Shown in pieces: positions 9,374 through 19,169 of a DNA stretch of 64,000 nucleotides; position 1 is the first letter of the stretch; every line of letters begins with the position of its first letter. Source of the DNA: Paracoccaceae bacterium (lineage in GTDB: Bacteria; Pseudomonadota; Alphaproteobacteria; Rhodobacterales; Rhodobacteraceae); contig CACDPV010000004.1 in NCBI GenBank assembly GCA_902554885.1, forward strand, positions 42,942-106,941. Reading direction: 5' to 3'. The position numbers and the translations under genes are program-made. The notes under the pieces are model-generated. The model had not been told where the DNA came from. It did not search any database and saw only the letters and a list, made by a program, of their open reading frames with translations.

Positions 9374-9538
9374 ATGTACCTAGTTTTTGGTATTCTTGGA
9401 GGAATTTGGGGCGCTAGACTAGCAAAAAAGCGCGGCGGTAAAAGACTTGATATTATTCAATATTCTGTAGGTTACTTTCTATTTTATGCAATAATAGGTG
9501 TGATAATCACTGTGATTTTGGACAGAACAATTCTTTAA
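9374..9538 (+). CDS. Small membrane protein between moxR and VWA genes
   Basis: A 54-residue ORF with ATG at 9374, preceded by GGTGGAGA at a suitable distance. It starts MYLVFGILGGIWGARLAKKR, then a charged turn (GGKRLD) and a second hydrophobic stretch (YFLFYAIIGVIITVIL), so two short membrane segments are likely. The stop is 3 nt before the VWA gene start, which supports co-translation. A small hydrophobic protein at this place recurs between moxR and the VWA gene in related bacteria; no function is known to me. It is too short to assign to a family. Confidence 0.7.
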   Translation: MYLVFGILGGIWGARLAKKRGGKRLDIIQYSVGYFLFYAIIGVIITVILDRTIL

Positions 9539-9541
9539 AAT

Positions 9542-10726
9542 ATGTTTATTAAATTTTTTGAAAATTTACGACAGTATAAAGTACCAGTTAGCTTACGAGA
9601 GTACTTAACATTTCTTGAGTCTGTATCTCTCGATATGTGTACCTACGACATTGACCACTTTTATTTTCTCGGGCGCATTATAATGGTTAAGGACGAAAGG
9701 CACTTAGATAAATTTGACAGGGCATTTTCAAAAACCTTTAAAGGAATAGAAAGTTTATCAATTGGAGATCTAATAGAATCCCTAGAGTTGCCTGATTCAT
9801 GGTTAGAAAAACTTACCGAGAGGGTTTTTGACAAAAGTGATTTAGAAAAAATTGAAGCGCTTGGCGGTTTCGAAAAATTGATGGAAACTCTTAAAAAACG
9901 CCTGCGAGAACAAGAGAAACGCCACCAAGGAGGCAGTAAATGGATTGGTACAGCAGGAACCTCTCCTTTCGGCGCTTATGGATACAATCCAGAGGGAGTA
10001 AGAATTGGTCAAGATCGTAGTAGGCATCAGCGTGCAGTTAAAGTTTGGGACAAGCGTGAGTTTAAAAATTTAGATGACACAGTAGAGCTTGGGACACGAA
10101 ATATAAAAGTGGCGATGAAACGTCTACGACAATGGGTAAGAGATGGTGCTGAAGACGAATTGGATCTCGATGGAACAATTCGATCGACAGCTGAAAAAGG
10201 TTATTTAGACGTAAAAACTCAACCAGAAAGGCGTAATGCCGTAAAACTACTTCTTTTTCTAGATGTTGGTGGATCAATGGATCCATACATTAGATTAGTT
10301 GAGGAACTCTTTTCGGCGGCTCGTGCAGAGTTTAAAAACCTTCAACATTATTACTTTCATAATTGTTTGTATGAGGGTGTCTGGAAAGATAACTCCCGGC
10401 GTTGGGAAAAAAAAGTAAATACATGGGAGATTTTAAATACTTATGGTTCTGATTATAAATGTATATTTGTTGGCGATGCATCGATGTCTCCGTATGAAAT
10501 CTTATATCGAGGAGGTGCAAACGAGTATTGGAACGAAGAGGCAGGGTCAGTTTGGCTAGAGCGTGCGAGAGAACAATGGCCATCCAATATTTGGATTAAC
10601 CCTCTCCCCCAATCACAGTGGCAGTATACGCAATCAGTATCAATAATAAACGAAATTTTCCAATCAAGGATGTTCCCGCTAAATTTACGGGGAATAGACG
10701 AAGGTATGAAAACACTGCGTTCTTAA
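9542..10726 (+). CDS. VWA-domain (CoxE-like) protein
   Basis: A 394-residue protein with a helical N-terminal region and a C-terminal von Willebrand A domain. The metal-ion-dependent adhesion site begins at D241 as DVGGSM (D-x-G-x-S, a common variant of D-x-S-x-S in this family). The middle contains a charged, basic linker with LGTRNIKVAMKRLRQWVRDG. It is the usual partner of the MoxR ATPase encoded 260 nt upstream; together they are proposed to act as a chaperone pair. It ends in a family-typical block rich in tryptophan (SQWQYTQSV). Confidence 0.87.
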   Translation: MFIKFFENLRQYKVPVSLREYLTFLESVSLDMCTYDIDHFYFLGRIIMVKDERHLDKFDRAFSKTFKGIESLSIGDLIESLELPDSWLEKLTERVFDKSDLEKIEALGGFEKLMETLKKRLREQEKRHQGGSKWIGTAGTSPFGAYGYNPEGVRIGQDRSRHQRAVKVWDKREFKNLDDTVELGTRNIKVAMKRLRQWVRDGAEDELDLDGTIRSTAEKGYLDVKTQPERRNAVKLLLFLDVGGSMDPYIRLVEELFSAARAEFKNLQHYYFHNCLYEGVWKDNSRRWEKKVNTWEILNTYGSDYKCIFVGDASMSPYEILYRGGANEYWNEEAGSVWLERAREQWPSNIWINPLPQSQWQYTQSVSIINEIFQSRMFPLNLRGIDEGMKTLRS

Positions 10727-10763
10727 GTTGAAAAATGGCGATCAAAGGACCATATAATTGTGA

Positions 10764-11453
10764 ATGATAAAGTTTATCCCTATTATATTGCCTCTTGTCT
10801 ATGGTTTGGCGATGTTTCGATTATCCGCCTGGAGATTAAACCGTACCTTAAAAAATCAATCCAGCTTGCTGGCAGATAAACAACTTCTGAAACCAATCCA
10901 ACGCTTAGCTGATGCACTTGATTTAGAAAGTATATCTGTAAACATATATGAAATTGAACCAATAAATGGATTAGCAGCGCCCGATGGAAAAATTTTTATT
11001 ACAAGAGGTTTTTATAATAAGTTTACATCTGGTGAGATAACTGGGAGTGAATTGGCATCTGTCATTGCACACGAATTAGGTCATGTAGCGTTAGGCCACT
11101 CACGACGACGCATGATAGATTTTTCGGGTCAAAATGCTCTTAGAATGGCTTTGGGAAGCATGCTCTCAAGAATTATACCCGGATTGGGCGGCATTATAGC
11201 CAACGTTCTTTCAAACCTTTTGATGGCGCGTTTATCCAGAACCGATGAGTTTGAGGCGGATGAATACGCATCTGCCTTGATGATGAAATCCGGTATAGGA
11301 GTTGAGCATCAAATCTCAATGTTTGAGAAATTGGAAAAGCTAAAAGGAAATAACGCAAACTTACAGCCAACTTGGCTACTAAGTCATCCAAAAACAAAAA
11401 GACGGATCGAAAAAATCCAGGAAAATTTATTAAAGTGGAATGCGAACAAATAA
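10764..11453 (+). CDS. M48-family zinc metallopeptidase
   Basis: Short M48 (HtpX/Ste24-like) peptidase of 229 residues. The zinc site is HELGH at 103-107, with the third ligand in the DEFEADEYA helix. An N-terminal hydrophobic segment (about 4-18) and a further hydrophobic stretch (LGSMLSRIIPGLGGIIANVLSNLLMA) suggest membrane attachment. It lies 37 nt after the VWA gene in the same direction and so probably belongs with the moxR set. A quality-control role for membrane proteins is inferred from the family only. Confidence 0.85.
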   Translation: MIKFIPIILPLVYGLAMFRLSAWRLNRTLKNQSSLLADKQLLKPIQRLADALDLESISVNIYEIEPINGLAAPDGKIFITRGFYNKFTSGEITGSELASVIAHELGHVALGHSRRRMIDFSGQNALRMALGSMLSRIIPGLGGIIANVLSNLLMARLSRTDEFEADEYASALMMKSGIGVEHQISMFEKLEKLKGNNANLQPTWLLSHPKTKRRIEKIQENLLKWNANK

Positions 11454-11479
11454 AACCTTTGATTGAAATTACTGGTGCC

Positions 11480-13087
11480 TCACAAGTTTTTGTAGGCTTC
11501 GATACGAGATAATAGCATTTGGGTAGAACCATCCTTTGAAACCTTACTTTTTTCACCAGTGATAATTTCAGTAAGTTCCTCCGCCAAAACTTTACCTAAC
11601 TCAACACCCCATTGATCAAAGCTATTAATTCCAAGAATAATCCCTTCAACAAAAACTCGATGTTCATATAAAGCGATGATTTTTCCAAGGATTTTTGGAC
11701 TGAGTTTTGAATAAACCAAGGTAGTAGAGGGACGGTTTCCTGGAAATACTCTATGCGCTGCAATAGACCCAATGTCTGTTCTGTTTTCCTGGCTCAGTTT
11801 TAATCTTTCAATAACTTCAGCCATGGACAATCCGAGCATCAAGGCCTCAGACTGAGCAAGGCAATTTGCGACCAAAATATCATGGTGATCAGTCAAATAG
11901 CTCTCGGCACATGCTGCGCCCACCATAAATTCGCAAGGAATAATTCTTGTACCCTGATGAATTAACTGAAAAAAAGCATGTTGACCGTTCGTACCAGGTT
12001 CACCCCAAACAATAGCGCCCGAGTCATAAGTCAATTTTTTGCCATCTGTAGAGACGTTTTTGCCATTACTTTCCATCTCTAACTGCTGTAAGTAAGCAGG
12101 TAGTTTTGATAACCTCTGTTCATATGGCAACACTGCTCGAGTATGGTAGCCACAAATTTGATTATGCCAAATGCCCACTAAAGCAAGCATAATTGGCATA
12201 TTTGTCTCCATAGGAGCTTCTTGGAAGTGCTGATCCATTTCAAAGGCCCCTTCGAGAAATTGATCAAAGTTCTTTTCCCCTATTGCGATCATTAGTGACA
12301 ATCCAATAGGACCCCAAATCGAATATCTTCCACCAACCCAGTCAGCAAAATCAAAAACACGCTCCTCGGGGATACCAAAAGCTTTGGTATTACTTATTGA
12401 ATTTGAAACTGCAACAAACTGATTAGTGGGATTAACAACTTTGCTCGTCATCCAATCCAAAGCTGTGCGTGCATTTGTCATAGTCTCAGTAGTCGTAAAG
12501 GTTTTTGATGCAACAATGATCAAGGTTGTTTTTGGATCAAGACCTTTTAAAGTGTCGTGTATTTGAGCACCATCAACGTTGGACACAAAGTGACATTTAG
12601 GTCCAGTATGAAAAGCAGCTAATGCAGATGTAGCCATAAACGGTCCCAAATCTGACCCACCAATGCCTATATTAACTACATCAGTAATATTACCACCTAA
12701 CCCTTTAAACTCTCCATCTCGAATACTTTTTGTGAATGCTCGCATTTTTGCCAGAGTATCAGAAATTTTTGGCATGACGTTTTCACCATCAGAAAAAATC
12801 TTTGAACCAGATTTATTGCGCAAAGCCACGTGAAGCACCGATCTATCTTCCGTTTTATTTATCTTTTCTCCAGAAAACATTGCACTTCTAAATTGCTCAA
12901 CGGCTTTTAGGTTTGCCAGTTGTAAAAGTTCTGCACGACATTTCTTATCAATTTGGGTCTTCGAATAATCAAAAAAAAGATCTCCTAAATCTATCGAAAA
13001 CTCTACTGCCCTATTTGGATCGTCAAATAGAGATATAATCGAGCGAGAGCTCTTTGCTTCCCAATGTCTTTTTAATTTAGTAAACAT
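11480..13087 (-). CDS. pgi: Glucose-6-phosphate isomerase
   Basis: Interconverts glucose-6-phosphate and fructose-6-phosphate. It is 535 residues, typical for proteobacteria. Family signatures are clear: NIGIGGSDLGPFM (sugar-phosphate site), VGGRYSIWGPIGLSLMIAIG, and GEPGTNGQHAFFQLIHQGT with the catalytic glutamate, then a C-terminal lysine block in SFDQWGVELGK. It is the last gene of the leftward zwf-pgl-pgi operon, 25 nt after pgl, and converges with the M48 peptidase. Confidence 0.96.
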   Translation of the reverse strand: MFTKLKRHWEAKSSRSIISLFDDPNRAVEFSIDLGDLFFDYSKTQIDKKCRAELLQLANLKAVEQFRSAMFSGEKINKTEDRSVLHVALRNKSGSKIFSDGENVMPKISDTLAKMRAFTKSIRDGEFKGLGGNITDVVNIGIGGSDLGPFMATSALAAFHTGPKCHFVSNVDGAQIHDTLKGLDPKTTLIIVASKTFTTTETMTNARTALDWMTSKVVNPTNQFVAVSNSISNTKAFGIPEERVFDFADWVGGRYSIWGPIGLSLMIAIGEKNFDQFLEGAFEMDQHFQEAPMETNMPIMLALVGIWHNQICGYHTRAVLPYEQRLSKLPAYLQQLEMESNGKNVSTDGKKLTYDSGAIVWGEPGTNGQHAFFQLIHQGTRIIPCEFMVGAACAESYLTDHHDILVANCLAQSEALMLGLSMAEVIERLKLSQENRTDIGSIAAHRVFPGNRPSTTLVYSKLSPKILGKIIALYEHRVFVEGIILGINSFDQWGVELGKVLAEELTEIITGEKSKVSKDGSTQMLLSRIEAYKNL

Positions 13088-13112
13088 ACTTTTCTCTAAA
13101 ATTACTAATTTC

Positions 13113-13787
13113 CTACTCAGCCCAGTGGACTAGTGCACCGTCCAACACGCCAAGCACTGGTGCAGATAACGGATCAAGAGACAGCGCTTCATCATAAACT
13201 CTTTTTTTTTCAAGACCGAAAAAAACTAAATGTTTTGTTTGCGAAGAATTCAGAACTCTGGCAGTCAAGGAAATCCTACGCTCGGATATGCCTGGCGCCG
13301 ATACTGCAACCAGATTTGGAGCTTCTGTACTTAAAGCTAGCTTCAAATTACTCGACCCTGGAAATAGAGATGCCGTGTGCATATCTGCCCCCATACCCAG
13401 AAGCGCAACCGATAAAGGAAGGCAAGCATCAAGATTTTTATTGATATGCAGAATACCCTCCTCCGGAGTATCAAAATCGGCATACATATGAACAAATGTT
13501 GCCTTTGATGCCTCATTTTTAAAGAGCGTCTCCTTTATTAATCTAGTGTTTGAGCGTTCGTGTGAATACGGGACCCACCTTTCATCTCCGAGAACAACTT
13601 GTACCCTTTTCCAGTCCAATTTATATTCTGAAAGTTTTTTTAATATTGGTCCGGGTGTAGAGCCTCCTGGCACCGCAAATGTGACACTCTGGCTACTATC
13701 TAGCGCATTCGTTAAGTCGTTTGATATTTTCGATGCGACTTTCTCAATTAATTCGTCTCTATCGTTATATTTTATTACATTATTCAT
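13113..13787 (-). CDS. pgl: 6-phosphogluconolactonase
   Basis: Hydrolyses 6-phosphogluconolactone, the product of Zwf. It is a 224-residue protein of the NagB/DevB-type SIS-like fold: VTFAVPGGSTPGPILKKL near the N-terminus, VVLGDERWVP in the middle, and VALLGMGADMHTASLFPGS, the phosphate-site block. The ATG overlaps the zwf stop (13784-13787), so translation is coupled to zwf. The next Entner-Doudoroff or pentose-phosphate genes (edd, eda, gnd) are not in this window. Confidence 0.93.
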   Translation of the reverse strand: MNNVIKYNDRDELIEKVASKISNDLTNALDSSQSVTFAVPGGSTPGPILKKLSEYKLDWKRVQVVLGDERWVPYSHERSNTRLIKETLFKNEASKATFVHMYADFDTPEEGILHINKNLDACLPLSVALLGMGADMHTASLFPGSSNLKLALSTEAPNLVAVSAPGISERRISLTARVLNSSQTKHLVFFGLEKKRVYDEALSLDPLSAPVLGVLDGALVHWAE

Positions 13788-15232
13788 GATATTTCACGCC
13801 ATTTTCGTCCGTCCCTGTGCATAAGCATCAAAGAATCTTCAGGACCAGAGCTACCAGGCTCATATTTTTCTGGTGTAGAACCTTTGCTTATCCATTGATC
13901 AATAACCGGATCTGTCCATGACCATGCAGCCTCCACCTCATCACCACGCATGAAAAGAGTTTGGTTACCCCGAATGACATCCATGATAAGCCTCTCGTAT
14001 GCATCGGGAACAGCATCAACTTCAGGACCTAGAGCCTCAGCAAAAGTCATATCTAACGGGACATCGATTAGTCGCATGCCACCAGGCCCAGGCTCTTTAA
14101 TCGTAAGGTCCATCGTCATCCCTTCATCGGGCTGCAAACGAATAACTAGTGCATTTCTATGGCTCCCCGCATCTGGACCAAAAATTGAATGGGGCGTTTC
14201 TTTGAAAACCACTGCTATTTCAGAACACCGTGCTTTTAGCTTCTTACCAGTTCTTAGATAAAATGGAGTACCTGCCCAACGCCAATTGCTAATCTGAACT
14301 TTAAGAGCAATAAAACTTTCTGTTTTCGAACTGGGATTGTCTACCGCCTCAAGATAGCTTTTGTCTGAGCCACTTTTACTATATTGCCCGCGGACGATAT
14401 CACTGGAACTTATTGGGTCTAGCGCACGAATGACTTTTAATTTTTCATCGCGAACTGCATCTGGAGAAAACTTAGCAGGAGGTTCCATCGCAATCAAACA
14501 GAGTAATTGCATAAGATGATTTTGAATCATATCCCGCATGGCGCCAGCCTGATCATAGTAACTGCCACGCCCCTCCACACCAACGGACTCAGCAACTGTT
14601 ACTTGAATATGATCGATGTATTGAGAATTCCAGAGCGGCTCAAATAACATATTACCAAAACGAACAGCCATGAGATTTTGGACCGTTTCTTTGCCAAGAT
14701 AGTGATCGATTCGATAAATTTGGTCTTCACTGAAATGTTCTTTTAGCACTGCGTTTAAGGCTTGCGCCGAACTTAAATCTCTCCCAAAGGGTTTTTCTAA
14801 AACGATGCGTGAACTTTGAGACGCAATAGAGTATTGATGCAGCTTTTTAGCCAACTGACCAAACAAAGATGGTGAGACTGAAAAATAAAAGGCCTGTATT
14901 GCGTTTTTTCGAACTTTATTAGCTAAATCTGACCATCCAAAGTCACCCTGAGCATCTATTTGAACGTACTTGATTTGTTTTATGAAAATTTCGAGTTCAG
15001 CTGAAGCCATAAGCTCTGGCTCAAATTCCTTTAAAGCAGATATAACTAAATCTTGGTAACTTTTGGTATCTAGCTCTGACCTTGCAACCCCTATTACGAA
15101 AGCGTCATTAGGCATTTGCCCCGCAACAAATCTTCTAAAAAGACTTGGCAGAATTTTTCGTTTTGCAAGGTCACCAGTTCCACCAAAAACCACTAAATCA
15201 AAGGCTTGAACCGGGATTACACGCGAGACCAT
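13784..15232 (-). CDS. zwf: Glucose-6-phosphate 1-dehydrogenase
   Basis: Oxidises glucose-6-phosphate with NAD(P)+. It is 482 residues. It has the N-terminal coenzyme motif FGGTGDLAKRKILPSLF, the substrate site RIDHYLGKETVQN with its conserved D-H-Y, and the helix LEKPFGRDL. It is first in zwf-pgl-pgi. An operator-like palindrome lies about 80 nt upstream of the start (15314-15325), suggesting control of the operon by a sugar-responsive repressor. Confidence 0.96.
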   Translation of the reverse strand: MVSRVIPVQAFDLVVFGGTGDLAKRKILPSLFRRFVAGQMPNDAFVIGVARSELDTKSYQDLVISALKEFEPELMASAELEIFIKQIKYVQIDAQGDFGWSDLANKVRKNAIQAFYFSVSPSLFGQLAKKLHQYSIASQSSRIVLEKPFGRDLSSAQALNAVLKEHFSEDQIYRIDHYLGKETVQNLMAVRFGNMLFEPLWNSQYIDHIQVTVAESVGVEGRGSYYDQAGAMRDMIQNHLMQLLCLIAMEPPAKFSPDAVRDEKLKVIRALDPISSSDIVRGQYSKSGSDKSYLEAVDNPSSKTESFIALKVQISNWRWAGTPFYLRTGKKLKARCSEIAVVFKETPHSIFGPDAGSHRNALVIRLQPDEGMTMDLTIKEPGPGGMRLIDVPLDMTFAEALGPEVDAVPDAYERLIMDVIRGNQTLFMRGDEVEAAWSWTDPVIDQWISKGSTPEKYEPGSSGPEDSLMLMHRDGRKWREIS

Positions 15233-15313
15233 TTTTAACTCCTACAAATAATGCCCGAGAGCATATTAAACCACCCGAGCTCAAATAAAACCCCATAGAT
15301 AGGCAAAGCTTAT

Positions 15314-15325
15314 GTTAGCGCTAAC
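15314..15325. promoter_or_regulatory. LacI-type palindromic operator, zwf/tyrS intergenic
   Basis: GTTAGCGCTAAC is a perfect 12-bp palindrome with a CG centre, the shape bound by LacI/GalR-family repressors. It lies in the 254-nt divergent gap between zwf and tyrS, 82 nt upstream of the zwf ATG. On the zwf strand a TATCTA hexamer follows about 15 nt on, so the site would overlap a zwf promoter. The regulator is not encoded in this window. The target could instead be tyrS, but a sugar-pathway operon is the more likely client. Confidence 0.5.
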
Positions 15326-15486
15326 TTAATGTTGACTATTACTGAAAAAGTATTTTGTCCATAGAAACTCTTTAATTATCAAATAAAAGAGTTTTGAAGT
15401 TAAAAAGTAGATATTTTACCGAAGTATCTTTCACTCAGCCAATCACCCAGTTATAAGGCATCGTAGAGATAGTGATGGGATAATTT

Positions 15487-16740
15487 ATGGGTTTTCAACC
15501 TAAGTCAGATTTTCTAAATATTATGATATCGCGTGGTTTTATTTCGGACTGCACCGACTATGACGGCTTGGATAATCTTTTAATCTCCGAAGTTTGCCCA
15601 GGCTATATAGGGTTTGATGCTACCGCAAAATCTTTGCATGTTGGCAGCCTGATGCAAATTATGATGCTACGCTGGCTGCAAAAAACTGGAGGAAAGCCCA
15701 TTACTCTAATGGGTGGGGGCACCACAAAGGTTGGAGACCCAAGTTTTAGAGCAGACGAGCGTCCTTTATTAAGCAATAAACAAATTGAGGAAAACATTTC
15801 AGGTATTAAGGGAGTTTTTTCAAACTATCTTGATTTTGGAGAAAAACCCTCTGATGCCTTAATGATAAATAATGCGGAATGGCTTGATGAGTTGAATTAT
15901 ATTCAGTTCCTTCGTGAAATAGGTGGTCATTTTTCAGTGAACCGCATGCTCTCGTTTGAAAGCGTTAAATCCCGATTGGACCGCGAGCAATCTCTTTCAT
16001 TTCTTGAATTTAACTATATGATTTTGCAGGCTTATGACTTTTATGAATTGAACCAAAGATACGGATGCAAACTTCAAATGGGCGGTTCCGATCAAATGGG
16101 AAACATAATAAATGGCATGGAATTATCACGCCGTAAAGCAAATGCAAAAGTATTTGGGCTTACATCTCCACTACTTACTACTTCAGATGGTAAAAAGATG
16201 GGAAAATCTCAAAACGGGGCAGTCTGGCTTAATAAAGAAATGCTATCACCTTTTGATTTTTGGCAATTTTGGCGAAACACTTCGGATTCAGATGTAGGAA
16301 AATTCTTAAAACTTTACACGGAAATTGACCTTGATGAATGTGAAAAATTAGGATCTTTGAAGGGCGCCGAAATTAATGAAGCTAAGTCTATTTTGGCAAA
16401 TCAGGTAACTACTTTATGTCATGGTGATAAAATAGCTTCAGATGTAGAGAATACAGCAAAAGAAGTTTTTGAAAAAGGCGGTGTTGGAAGTGATCTCCCA
16501 TCTTACAGTGTCACATTGGGCGAAGTTAAAACTGGTTTAACCGTAGCTCAGTTATTGACAAAAACTGGACTTACGAAATCGGGCAAAGAAGCCAAGCGCT
16601 TAATTTCAGAAAAAGGCGCACGACTAAATGGAGTTCTGATCACCGATATAAGCCAAATTGTAAATGTTGATGACTTTAATGAACCACTGAAACTAAGTGC
16701 CGGTAAAAAGAGACATGCGATCGTGGATCTTCAAAAATAA
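15487..16740 (+). CDS. tyrS: Tyrosyl-tRNA synthetase
   Basis: Class I synthetase for tRNA-Tyr, 417 residues. The HIGH-type motif appears as SLHVGSL near residue 54, the tyrosine pocket as [12 protein letters not shown], and the KMSKS-type loop as KMGKS. The C-terminal S4 RNA-binding domain (about 345-417) includes [16 protein letters not shown]. The ATG is the family start. It converges with the cyclophilin pair downstream; no hairpin terminator was seen in the 25-nt gap. Confidence 0.96.
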   Translation: MGFQPKSDFLNIMISRGFISDCTDYDGLDNLLISEVCPGYIGFDATAKSLHVGSLMQIMMLRWLQKTGGKPITLMGGGTTKVGDPSFRADERPLLSNKQIEENISGIKGVFSNYLDFGEKPSDALMINNAEWLDELNYIQFLREIGGHFSVNRMLSFESVKSRLDREQSLSFLEFNYMILQAYDFYELNQRYGCKLQMGGSDQMGNIINGMELSRRKANAKVFGLTSPLLTTSDGKKMGKSQNGAVWLNKEMLSPFDFWQFWRNTSDSDVGKFLKLYTEIDLDECEKLGSLKGAEINEAKSILANQVTTLCHGDKIASDVENTAKEVFEKGGVGSDLPSYSVTLGEVKTGLTVAQLLTKTGLTKSGKEAKRLISEKGARLNGVLITDISQIVNVDDFNEPLKLSAGKKRHAIVDLQK

Positions 16741-16765
16741 TATGATCGCAAATAATTGAAAGCGC

Positions 16766-17323
16766 TTATTGCTTGTGTCTAACTTGCTCCATAAAATCTG
16801 GGCTCCCTAGTACTGACCCGTTAGAGCCTAAACCCAACTTTATGTCGTCTATGACATCCATTCCTGCGACTACTTTACCCACTACTGTATACTGACCATT
16901 CAGAAAATACCCTTCTTTAAACATAATAAAAAACTGACTGTTCGCACTGTCAAGGTTCTGGGCTCGCGCCATTCCAACAATACCTCTATCGAACGGTATA
17001 TTTGAAAATTCTGCAGGCAAATCAGGCATATCAGATCCACCGCGCCCCGCCATTGAAAAGTCTCCCTCAACTTTACCAAATTGAACATCACCAGTTTGAG
17101 CCATAAAGCCCTCAATCACACGGTGAAAAGCTATGCCATCATATTTTCCTTTAGAAGCTAGCTCCACTATTCTTTTAACGTGCAACGGTGCAACATCTTC
17201 AAACAAGTCAATGACCACAACCCCATTTGCACCCTCGCCTTTTATGCTAATTTCAAGTTTAGCCGCAAATGCGGAAGTGGACGAAACAATCAAAATTAAA
17301 AGAGACAGAAATAATCTATGCAT
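16766..17323 (-). CDS. Cyclophilin-type peptidyl-prolyl isomerase, exported
   Basis: A 185-residue cyclophilin with an N-terminal signal peptide (MHRLFLSLLILIVSSTSAFA, cut expected after AFA), so probably periplasmic. The catalytic barrel has FHRVIEGFMAQTGD, the arginine/phenylalanine active-site block, and the NSQFFIMF motif. The ATG overlaps the end of the upstream cyclophilin by 8 nt, so the two are translated together. The pairing of an exported and a cytosolic cyclophilin recurs in alphaproteobacteria. Confidence 0.9.
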   Translation of the reverse strand: MHRLFLSLLILIVSSTSAFAAKLEISIKGEGANGVVVIDLFEDVAPLHVKRIVELASKGKYDGIAFHRVIEGFMAQTGDVQFGKVEGDFSMAGRGGSDMPDLPAEFSNIPFDRGIVGMARAQNLDSANSQFFIMFKEGYFLNGQYTVVGKVVAGMDVIDDIKLGLGSNGSVLGSPDFMEQVRHKQ

Positions 17324-17822
17324 CAGCAGCCACCTTGACTGATATCATTCTATCTGGTGATGCCGGCGGCTCACCTCTTTCAAGACCGTCAACGAACTCC
17401 ATGCCGGATATAACCCGTCCATAGACCGTGTATTGACGGTTTAAAAAGTGATTATCGGCAAAATTTATAAAAAATTGGCTGTTTGCACTATCTGGGCTCG
17501 AACTTCTAGCTGCACCAAGAGTACCCCGATCATGAGGAATACTGGAAAACTCTGCCTTAACATCAGAAAATTCTGAACCCCCGCGGCCTGCCATTCTTAT
17601 ATCGAAATTCGACTCCATGTTTCCATATTGCACATCTCCAGTTTGGGCCATAAAACCCTCTATGACTCTGTGAAAACAAACATTGTCATAAAGTCCGGAC
17701 CTAACAAGGCTTTTCATCCTCTCACAGTGAAGTGGTGCAATATCAGGCAATAGCTCTATAACAACAGTCCCACCTTTTACTTCCATGATAATCGTATTCT
17801 CTGGGTCTTTAATATTGTCCAT
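17316..17822 (-). CDS. Cyclophilin-type peptidyl-prolyl isomerase, cytoplasmic
   Basis: A 168-residue cyclophilin without a signal peptide, so cytoplasmic. It has the same active-site blocks as its neighbour: FHRVIEGFMAQTGDVQYGN and NSQFFINFADNHFLNRQYTVYGRV. It speeds cis-trans isomerisation before proline in new or refolding proteins. It is the first gene of the pair and overlaps the exported cyclophilin by 8 nt. It is divergent from pgk. Confidence 0.9.
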   Translation of the reverse strand: MDNIKDPENTIIMEVKGGTVVIELLPDIAPLHCERMKSLVRSGLYDNVCFHRVIEGFMAQTGDVQYGNMESNFDIRMAGRGGSEFSDVKAEFSSIPHDRGTLGAARSSSPDSANSQFFINFADNHFLNRQYTVYGRVISGMEFVDGLERGEPPASPDRMISVKVAADA

Positions 17823-17946
17823 TAACGGCTCCTGTATAATATTACACGATACCTATGATGAAATTATTTTATTAACAAGGTATTGGATTGAATTATTGAT
17901 AGATATTAAGGCATAAGGGCCCAAGTTTGAATTTAGGGGACTAAAA

Positions 17947-19134
17947 ATGGGCTGGAAAACGTTGGATCAAATGGAATTGGCAGGAAAAAAAGTCCTTACA
18001 AAAGTGGATTTAAACGTTCCGATTATTGGAAATAAAATTTCTGACAACACGCGAATAAAAAAGATTGTTCCAACCCTATCTCACATAATCAAAAATGGTG
18101 GTCTTCCAATATTAATTTCTCACTTCGGACGACCGAATGGTATCAGAGACCCAAACTATAGTTTTGCAAAAATATCTTCCGATATAGAAGAATTAATTGG
18201 CATGCCCCTGATATTTGCAGCTGATTGCGTAGGCACTGCGGCTGAACTTGCTGTATCAACCCAAAAATTTGGAGGAGTTGTGTTACTTGAAAATACCCGC
18301 TTTCACGAAGGCGAAATGAAAAACGCTATCTCATTCGCTAAATCTTTGGCCGAATTAGCCGACATTTACTGCAACGATGCATTCTCTTGCGCCCACCGCA
18401 CTCACGCCTCCACTGAAGCTATAGCCCATCTACTTCCAAATTGCGCAGGTAAATTGATGGAGCAAGAGCTAATTGCTCTAGAAAATACACTAACGAAACC
18501 CCAAAGACCTCTAGTAGCCATAGTCGGTGGCTCGAAAGTCTCTACCAAGATAGATTTACTTAATAACCTCATTCACAAAGTGGACACACTGATCGTCGGC
18601 GGAGGTATGGCGAACACTTTTCTTTTGGCGCAAGGTTTTTTTATTGGGGCATCTCTGGCTGAACATGCACTTACGGATAGTGCTCTTAATATATTAAATT
18701 CTGCAGAAAAAGCTGGATGTAGAATTTTACTTCCCACAGATGTGGTTGTTGCCAAAGAATTAAATGTTAATGTAGAGAGCTTTGTGGTGCCAGTAAATGA
18801 GTGTCCAAAAGATAGGATGATACTAGATGTTGGCCCTCAAACTGTCGAAAGAATAAAAGAAAGCCTGCTGAACACGGAGACTTTAGTTTGGAATGGTCCG
18901 CTCGGAGCGTTTGAAATAGGACCTTTCGACCGCGCAACAACTGACCTCGCAAATTTTGTTTCTAAGTTAAGCAATAATAATAAATTGGTTTCAATTGCTG
19001 GCGGGGGAGATACGTTGGCTGCATTAAAAAACGCTGAAGCTTCTAATGGTTTCAGCTATCTATCAACGGCCGGTGGCGCGTTTCTAGAATGGATGGAGGG
19101 TAAAAAACTTCCTGGAATTATAGCACTCCAATAG
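17947..19134 (+). CDS. pgk: Phosphoglycerate kinase
   Basis: Transfers phosphate between 1,3-bisphosphoglycerate and ADP. It is 395 residues. The family blocks are VLTKVDLNVPI (substrate site), ISHFGRPNG, LLENTRFHEGE, the nucleotide block AIVGGSKVSTKIDLL, and the C-terminal GGGDTLAAL with STAGGAFLEWMEG. AGGGGA stands 8 nt upstream of the ATG. The next gene is fructose-bisphosphate aldolase; gapA is not in the window. Confidence 0.96.
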   Translation: MGWKTLDQMELAGKKVLTKVDLNVPIIGNKISDNTRIKKIVPTLSHIIKNGGLPILISHFGRPNGIRDPNYSFAKISSDIEELIGMPLIFAADCVGTAAELAVSTQKFGGVVLLENTRFHEGEMKNAISFAKSLAELADIYCNDAFSCAHRTHASTEAIAHLLPNCAGKLMEQELIALENTLTKPQRPLVAIVGGSKVSTKIDLLNNLIHKVDTLIVGGGMANTFLLAQGFFIGASLAEHALTDSALNILNSAEKAGCRILLPTDVVVAKELNVNVESFVVPVNECPKDRMILDVGPQTVERIKESLLNTETLVWNGPLGAFEIGPFDRATTDLANFVSKLSNNNKLVSIAGGGDTLAALKNAEASNGFSYLSTAGGAFLEWMEGKKLPGIIALQ

Positions 19135-19169
19135 AAAAATGTTTAAAGGAAGAATACTTAATAAATAAA

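Noticed and set aside
13133..13444. 103-residue ORF on the plus strand inside pgl
   Set aside because: Antisense of pgl, no ribosome site; typical of many shadow ORFs over real genes in this window.
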